Source: Herbaspirillum sp.
Lineage (GTDB): Bacteria > Pseudomonadota > Gammaproteobacteria > Burkholderiales > Burkholderiaceae_D
Assembly (NCBI GenBank): GCA_019233085.1
Contig: JAFAMT010000492.1
Location: 1-32,379 of the forward strand
Length of the DNA: 32,379 bases
Reading direction: 5' to 3'
Shown: piece after piece, positions 25,077-32,379 of the stretch
How the letters are laid out: each line of letters opens with the position of its first letter
Position numbering within the stretch: the first letter of the stretch is position 1
The notes under the pieces: model-generated
Database searches by the model: none
Seen by the model: only the letters and a program-made list of their open reading frames with translations
What the model was told of the DNA's origin: nothing
Position numbers and translations under genes: made by a program

Positions 25077-26087
25077 TCAGGCGTTGAAACCGTTGGGATT
25101 CATCTGTTGCCAGCGCCAGGAGTCGGCACACATGGCTTCCAGTCCCCGCTGGGCTTGCCAGCCCAGCTTGCGGCGCGCCTCGGCCGGATCGGCGTAGCAG
25201 GAGGCGATATCGCCGGGGCGACGCTCTGCGATGGTGTAGGGGACCGGCTTGCCGGAGGCCTTCTCGTAGGCCTTGACCACATCCAGCACGCTATAGCCGA
25301 TGCCGGTGCCCAGGTTGACCGCGAAGCACTGCGGCTCGGCCAGCGTCTGCAAGGCCGCCAGGTGGCCGGTGGCCAGGTCGACCACGTGGATGAAGTCGCG
25401 TACGCCGGTGCCGTCCGGGGTGGGATAGTCGCCGCCCCAGATGCTGAGTTTCTCGCGACGGCCGATGGCGACCTGCGCCACGTAGGGCATGAGGTTGTTG
25501 GGAATACCGCCCGGGTCTTCGCCGATCAGGCCGCTTTCATGGGCACCGACCGGGTTGAAGTAGCGCAGCAGGGCGATCTTCCAGTCCGGGTGGGCGCGGA
25601 AATAGTCGCGCAGCATGTCTTCCACCATGATCTTGCTGCGTCCATAGGGATTGCTGGCCGACAGCGGATGCGCCTCGGTCAGCGGCAGGTATTGCGGATC
25701 GCCATAGACCGTGGCCGAGGAACTGAAGACGATGGTCTTCACGCCGGTGGCCTCCATGGCTTCGAGCAGGCGTACGGTGCCGACCACATTGTTATCGTAG
25801 TACTTCAGCGGTTGCTCGACCGATTCGCCGACGGCCTTCAGGCCGGCGAAGTGGATCACGGCCTCGCATTTGAACTCGCGCAGCACGCTTTCCAGTTGCT
25901 CGCGATTGCGGATGTCGCCCTTGACCAGGAACAGCGGCCGGCCGGCGATCTTTTGCACACGCGCCACCGACTCCGGGCTGCTGTTGCTGAAATTGTCGAA
26001 GACGATGACTTCGTGGCCTGCCTTGAGCAGTTCCACGCAGGTGTGCGAGCCGATGTAGCCTGCACCGCCGGTGACGAGGATATTCAT
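25077..26087 (-). CDS. galE: UDP-glucose 4-epimerase
   Basis: 336 residues. NAD-binding TGGAGYIGSHT (6-16), S124 in FSSSATVYGD, Y148/K152 in NPYGRSKIMVE, and YFNPVGAHESGLIGED are standard GalE features. It supplies UDP-galactose (and perhaps UDP-GalNAc) for the glycan. AGGA sits five bases before the ATG. It lies between rfbG and rfbB in one minus-strand operon. Confidence 0.95.
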   Translation of the reverse strand: MNILVTGGAGYIGSHTCVELLKAGHEVIVFDNFSNSSPESVARVQKIAGRPLFLVKGDIRNREQLESVLREFKCEAVIHFAGLKAVGESVEQPLKYYDNNVVGTVRLLEAMEATGVKTIVFSSSATVYGDPQYLPLTEAHPLSASNPYGRSKIMVEDMLRDYFRAHPDWKIALLRYFNPVGAHESGLIGEDPGGIPNNLMPYVAQVAIGRREKLSIWGGDYPTPDGTGVRDFIHVVDLATGHLAALQTLAEPQCFAVNLGTGIGYSVLDVVKAYEKASGKPVPYTIAERRPGDIASCYADPAEARRKLGWQAQRGLEAMCADSWRWQQMNPNGFNA

Positions 26088-26121
26088 GGTGTTCCTGGTT
26101 CAGGTTTTTGCGACAGCGCGA

Positions 26122-27198
26122 TTATGTCAGACTCTGGTAAAAGGCAATCTGGTTCTCCGAGAGTGCGCGCAGGTCTTCATTGTTGAGATAGCCGGCGTAC
26201 CACTGGGCGGTCAGTTCCAGAGCGGTCTGCAGCTCCGTGCGCGGCGCCCAGCACAGTCGCTGGCGTGCCTTGGAGATGTCCAGGCGCAGCAGCGTGGCCT
26301 CGTGCGGGGCATCGGCCTGGGGTTCCAGCAAGACCTGCGCCGGCTTCACCTCATGCTGTTGCAAGGCGTGGTTGAAGTTCTTGCACAGCTGGCCGACCGA
26401 TTGCGGGTCGTTCTCTGCCGGGCCGAAGTTCCACGCCTCGGCATACTTGCCACCCTGCTCAAAGAGCAACTGGCCGATCTGCAGGTAGCCCGACAGCGGC
26501 TCCAGCACGAACTGCCAGGGACGCACCGAATGGGGGTTGCGGATGCGTAGCGGCGTTTCCTTTTCCAGCGCGCGGATGAAGTCGGGGATCAGGCGGTCGG
26601 CGGCGAAGTCGCCGCCACCGATGACGTTGCCGGCGCGCACGCTGGCGATGCCGGTCTGGTTGTCGGGATTGCTGGCAAAGAAGGAGCGGCGATAGGCCGA
26701 GGTCACCAGCTCGGCCGCGCCCTTGCTGTTGCTGTAGGGGTCATGGCCGCCCATGGGATCATCCTCCCGATAGCCCCACAGCCATTCACGGTTCTCGTAG
26801 CACTTGTCGCTGGTGACCACCACCACCGAGCGCACGCTGGGCGTGTTGCGCACGGCTTCGAGCAGATGCACGGTGCCCATCACATTGGTGGCATAGGTAT
26901 CGACCGGGGTCTGGTAGGAGTCCCGCACCAGGGCTTGGGCTGCCAGGTGGAACACCACGTCAGGCTGGACGGCGGCCATGGTGTCAGCCAGGTGCCTGGG
27001 GTCGCGTACGTCGCCAGTGGTGGTCTGCACGCAATTGTGCAACCGAGCCAGGTGGAACAGGCTGGGATTGGTGGGGGCGGGCAGGGAATAGCCACTGACC
27101 TTGGCGCCCATCATGTGCAGCCACAGCGTCAGCCAGCTCCCCTTGAAGCCGGTATGACCGGTGATGAAAACGCGCTTGTCGCGCCAAAAGTGAGCCAT
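26122..27198 (-). CDS. rfbG: CDP-glucose 4,6-dehydratase
   Basis: Converts CDP-glucose to CDP-4-keto-6-deoxyglucose. 358 residues. The family-specific cofactor motif ITGHTGFKGSW (12-22), VVTSDKCYENREW (128-139; T129, D131, K132) and Y155/K159 in DPYSNSKGAAE are conserved, as is VRAGNVIGGGDFAADRLIPD. These distinguish it from dTDP- and GDP-specific dehydratases. The partner RfbF is encoded at 17115-17891 in another transcription unit. AGAGG lies six bases before the ATG. It is the first gene of the minus-strand operon rfbG-galE-rfbB-A-C-D, whose promoter must lie in the long non-coding region to its right. Confidence 0.95.
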   Translation of the reverse strand: MAHFWRDKRVFITGHTGFKGSWLTLWLHMMGAKVSGYSLPAPTNPSLFHLARLHNCVQTTTGDVRDPRHLADTMAAVQPDVVFHLAAQALVRDSYQTPVDTYATNVMGTVHLLEAVRNTPSVRSVVVVTSDKCYENREWLWGYREDDPMGGHDPYSNSKGAAELVTSAYRRSFFASNPDNQTGIASVRAGNVIGGGDFAADRLIPDFIRALEKETPLRIRNPHSVRPWQFVLEPLSGYLQIGQLLFEQGGKYAEAWNFGPAENDPQSVGQLCKNFNHALQQHEVKPAQVLLEPQADAPHEATLLRLDISKARQRLCWAPRTELQTALELTAQWYAGYLNNEDLRALSENQIAFYQSLT

Positions 27199-27593
27199 CG
27201 GCAGCCTCTTACACGGATTGCACGGAGTCGTCTGGCCGCGTGGAGGAGCTGGTGCAGCATAGCGGCCATGTGGCGTAGCGTGTCACCCATGCGCGACCCG
27301 TGTCATTCCTGTCGGCAACCATGCCGCAGGGCATCTGCGGCGACGTCCAGATTAGAGCATGCCGCTCTTGCCACACAAGCTTGGATCAGCAGGGTATTTG
27401 TTATTCATTCCCCGGGATGTACGGAACGGCAATAGATGCCCGCCGCACGCTGAATGAAGATGCCGTATTTTTACTGCATCTTTGCCCCCTTCGCAGGCTG
27501 TGGCAGGATGGCTGACTCATTTTTCATCGGCTTCGCTGTGCCGCAGCATCCGTGACTCAAAAGCGAGCTTGGTCGTCAGACAACCCCGGTCTT

Positions 27594-27754
27594 GCTGACA
27601 CACTGTCAGCGCATGCGCAAGCTGATTGCGAGCGTTTTTGCGCCAGCGGTAAATCATTGAATTTGCGGGATTTTTTTCTGGCCTCTGCTCCCCCTTCTTG
27701 AGTAAACTGCCGCTGTCACTGAAGTGTCAGCGTTGCCCGCCACAGACAGGGCAA
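27594..27754. repeat. Palindrome cluster upstream of the atp promoter
   Basis: GCTGACA-CAC-TGTCAGC (27594-27610) is a perfect inverted repeat overlapping GCGCATGCGC (27609-27618). GCTGTCACT-GA-AGTGTCAGC (27712-27731) repeats its TGTCAGC half in a near-perfect palindrome with one T-T mismatch. TTGCCC (27733-27738) and GGGCAA (27749-27754) follow. They could be binding sites for a dimeric regulator. They have no U-runs, so they are poor terminator candidates. Confidence 0.6.
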
Positions 27755-27956
27755 GTGTAGATATTTTCAGTGGGAGAATATAAAAGATGAAGGGGAATGA
27801 GGAGGGGGATGTCGCCGTCATGGCAACACCCTGGCCAGGGCGAGTCCCCTGCGGCTGCTCATGTTTGTTGCATTGCAAAAAATGGAAGTAGCTGCTTATT
27901 TGCCACAACTCGCTGCGAAGTGCCTGAGATAAGCCCTTGATCTGGCTGTAAAAGGT

Positions 27957-27986
27957 TTGACTAACCGGAAAACCAGCCTTTATAAT
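27957..27986 (+). promoter_or_regulatory. Sigma-70 promoter of the atp operon
   Basis: TTGACT (27957-27962) and TATAAT (27981-27986) are separated by 18 bases. The -10 is a perfect match and the -35 matches at five of six positions. Transcription would begin near 27993, giving a leader of about 55-60 bases before atpI. This is the strongest promoter by eye in the window, as fits the ATP synthase genes. Confidence 0.85.
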
Positions 27987-28050
27987 CGCCGGGCTTTTAA
28001 GATGCCGTCTGCTCGTAAAGAGTGCGGCGCATGCACGAAAATGGATAGAT

Positions 28051-29213
<1,163 letters not shown>

Positions 29214-29230
29214 CACAAGGCTTGCAGTAC

Positions 29231-29536
<306 letters not shown>

Positions 29537-29562
29537 TTCGCGCTTCATAGCCGATTCTCATC

Positions 29563-29584
29563 TGCCGGACGATTGGTTCCGGCA
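29563..29584 (+). other. Intergenic hairpin between atpE and atpF
   Basis: TGCCGGA (29563-29569) pairs perfectly with TCCGGCA (29578-29584) around an 8-base loop. No U-run follows, so it is not an obvious terminator. It could be an mRNA-stability or partial-attenuation element protecting the upstream atpE message. Confidence 0.6.
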
Positions 29585-29610
29585 CTCGTTATTCTGAGAA
29601 GGAAATTACC

Positions 29611-30081
29611 GTGAACTTAAATGCAACATTGATTGCGCAGTTCGTGGTCTTCTTCATCCTCGCCGGCTTCACGATGAAATTCGTGTGGCCGCCGTTGATC
29701 AAGGCGCTCGACGAACGCGCCAAGAAGATTGCGGACGGGCTGGCAGCCGCCGACCGCGGTAAGGCCGATCTGGCCGCCGCCGAAAAGCGCATCCAGGGCG
29801 AACTGGCAACGGCACGTGATGAAGGCCAGAAGCGTATCGGCGACGCCGAGAAGCGCGCTCAGCTGATCATCGAAGAAGCGAAGAAGACGGCCGCCGACGA
29901 GGCAGCCCGCATCATCGCCAACGCCCGCGCCGATGCCCAACAGCAAGTGAACCAGGCGCGTGAAGAACTGCGCGGCCAGGTCGCAACGCTCGCCGTCAAG
30001 GGCGCGGAACAGATCCTCAAGCGCGAAGTGAATGCTGCGGCTCACGCCGACTTGCTGAATCAACTGAAGACAGAGCTGTAA
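29611..30081 (+). CDS. atpF: F1Fo ATP synthase subunit b
   Basis: 156 residues: one N-terminal membrane helix (about 5-25, ending [21 protein letters not shown]) followed by a long, charged, Ala-rich coiled coil forming the peripheral stalk. The start is GTG, with AAGGA seven bases upstream. The stop is one base from the atpH start. Confidence 0.96.
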   Translation: MNLNATLIAQFVVFFILAGFTMKFVWPPLIKALDERAKKIADGLAAADRGKADLAAAEKRIQGELATARDEGQKRIGDAEKRAQLIIEEAKKTAADEAARIIANARADAQQQVNQAREELRGQVATLAVKGAEQILKREVNAAAHADLLNQLKTEL

Positions 30082-30082
30082 T

Positions 30083-30616
30083 ATGGCCGAACTTGCAACG
30101 ATCGCTCGTCCTTACGCCGAAGCCTTGTTCCGCGTGGCCAAGGCTGGCAGCCTGGCAGCCTGGTCCGATCTCATCACCGAGATGGCTCAGGTGGCGGCGC
30201 ATCCTGATGTGCAAGCACTGGCGCACAACCCTTCCGTATCGCACGACAAGCTGGCAGAAGTGTTTGCCGCCGCCGTGAAGACCCCGCTGGCCGTCGAGGC
30301 GCAGAATTTCGTCAAGACGCTGGTCGACAACGGTCGCCTGGTGCTGTTGCCGGAAATCGCCGAACAATTCCACGCCCTCAAGAACGCGTCGGAAGGTTCG
30401 GCTGATGCCAATATCGTCAGTGCCTTCGCGCTCAGCGATGCCCAGGTCAAGGATGTGGTCTCGGCACTGGAGAAGAAGTTCGGCCGCAAGCTGAACCCCT
30501 CCGTGACGGTCGACAGCAGCCTGATCGGCGGTGTGCGTGTCGTGGTCGGCGACGAAGTGTTCGATACCTCCGTGCGCGCGAAGCTGCAGCAGCTGCAAGC
30601 TGCTCTGGCCGCGTAA
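30083..30616 (+). CDS. atpH: F1Fo ATP synthase subunit delta
   Basis: 177 residues, OSCP/delta family, joining the stalk to the top of F1. The N-terminal [15 protein letters not shown] (6-20) and the C-terminal [26 protein letters not shown] are the family hallmarks. One base separates it from atpF, and translation is probably coupled, since no strong ribosome binding site is seen. Confidence 0.96.
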   Translation: MAELATIARPYAEALFRVAKAGSLAAWSDLITEMAQVAAHPDVQALAHNPSVSHDKLAEVFAAAVKTPLAVEAQNFVKTLVDNGRLVLLPEIAEQFHALKNASEGSADANIVSAFALSDAQVKDVVSALEKKFGRKLNPSVTVDSSLIGGVRVVVGDEVFDTSVRAKLQQLQAALAA

Positions 30617-30661
30617 GTGCCTCAGCCTGGCTAAGCGAAAGAACAATTTTTAGGAGTTAGT

Positions 30662-32203
<1,542 letters not shown>

Positions 32204-32209
32204 GCACCC

Positions 32210-32231
32210 GGGCGGTCTGAAAAGACCGCCC
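32210..32231 (+). other. Intergenic hairpin with GAAA tetraloop between atpA and atpG
   Basis: GGGCGGTCT (32210-32218) pairs perfectly with AGACCGCCC (32223-32231), closed by a GAAA (GNRA) tetraloop. The stem is 9 bp and GC-rich but is followed by TCAGCGC rather than a U-run, so full termination is unlikely. The atpG ribosome binding site AAGGAG (32241-32246) starts ten bases after the stem. Confidence 0.75.
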
Positions 32232-32255
32232 TCAGCGCACAAGGAGTAAGGACTC

Positions 32256-32379
32256 ATGGCAGTAGGCAAAGAGATACGAGGCAAGATCAAGAGCGTAGAG
32301 AATACGAAGAAGATCACCAAGGCGATGGAAATGGTCGCCGCATCGAAAATGCGCAAGGCGCAGGATCGTATGCGCGCCG
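32256..32379 (+). CDS. atpG: F1Fo ATP synthase subunit gamma, 5' part
   Basis: The first 41 codons are visible before the window ends. The N terminus ([35 protein letters not shown]) is the classic gamma-subunit rotor helix. AAGGAG is nine bases before the ATG. Order after atpA is the usual one; atpD and atpC would be expected beyond the edge. Confidence 0.97.
   Translation, partial: MAVGKEIRGKIKSVENTKKITKAMEMVAASKMRKAQDRMRA

Larger units (their letters stand above)
27199..28050. other. Long non-coding region between the polysaccharide and ATP synthase operons
   Basis: 852 bases, divergent. It carries the atp promoter (27957-27986) and presumably that of rfbG. Several palindromes lie between 27594 and 27840, listed separately. 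Open frames here have no ribosome binding site and no recognisable product. A 34-codon frame at 27787-27891 exists but is not supported. No JUMPStart/ops element in the right orientation was found. Confidence 0.6.

Noticed and set aside
27260-27285. ops/JUMPStart-like sequence GGCGTAGCGTG
   Set aside because: It lacks one base of the ops core and points towards atp rather than towards the polysaccharide operon on the minus strand.
27787-27891. 34-codon plus-strand frame upstream of the atp promoter
   Set aside because: A purine-rich stretch lies 10 bases upstream, but there is no recognisable peptide and it ends before the promoter. Too short to support without conservation data.

Overview
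The window is GC-rich DNA that looks like a betaproteobacterial chromosome (order Burkholderiales). The gene content and protein style suggest Oxalobacteraceae close to Herbaspirillum, but that placement rests on recalled protein resemblance, not on a search. No rRNA, tRNA, CRISPR array, insertion sequence or phage gene was seen.

Layout. (1) 1-3252, minus strand: a methyl-accepting chemotaxis receptor followed 13 bases later by a membrane GGDEF/EAL protein that runs off the left edge. (2) 3253-5235: a poorly coding stretch with a 7-base tandem repeat and an AT-rich palindrome cluster. It is followed by a minus-strand gene that appears to join a sigma-54 (RpoN)-like core/DNA-binding region to a C-terminal GIY-YIG nuclease domain. 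I consider this the most unusual gene of the window. (3) 5236-27198: a surface-polysaccharide (probably O-antigen or capsule) locus of 19 genes. (4) 27199-28050: a long non-coding stretch with several palindromes and a near-consensus sigma-70 promoter. (5) 28051-32379: the F1Fo ATP synthase operon atpI-B-E-F-H-A-G, with atpG cut by the right edge.

The polysaccharide locus is built in blocks. A plus-strand block (5236-10278) holds a three-domain glycosyltransferase/methyltransferase, a small methyltransferase, a DegT-type sugar aminotransferase and a WbqC-like protein. It meets a minus-strand five-gene block (14162-10289): a NeuD-like acyltransferase, a five-bladed-propeller glycosidase-like protein, a TylF-like methyltransferase, a PhyH-type dioxygenase and a further methyltransferase. 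A second PhyH-type dioxygenase lies divergently at 14287, followed convergently by a glycosyltransferase with an extra N-terminal half-domain. The next plus-strand block (17115-21469) encodes glucose-1-phosphate cytidylyltransferase, an RmlC-like epimerase, a TylC3-type sugar C-methyltransferase and a two-domain protein of unknown function. The last block (27198-21536, minus) encodes CDP-glucose 4,6-dehydratase, GalE and the complete dTDP-L-rhamnose set RmlB-A-C-D.

Taken together, the genes predict at least three activated sugars: dTDP-L-rhamnose, a dTDP-amino-6-deoxy sugar made from the RmlB product, and a CDP-linked 3-C-methyl 6-deoxy (branched-chain) sugar from RfbF, RfbG, the epimerase and the C-methyltransferase. 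Further methylation, acylation and possible oxidation are likely. No flippase, polymerase or ABC exporter gene lies in the window, so the export route is not visible here. In the ATP synthase operon the sequence shows a U-rich leader before atpE and two strong intergenic hairpins (after atpE and after atpA), placed where subunit stoichiometry changes.
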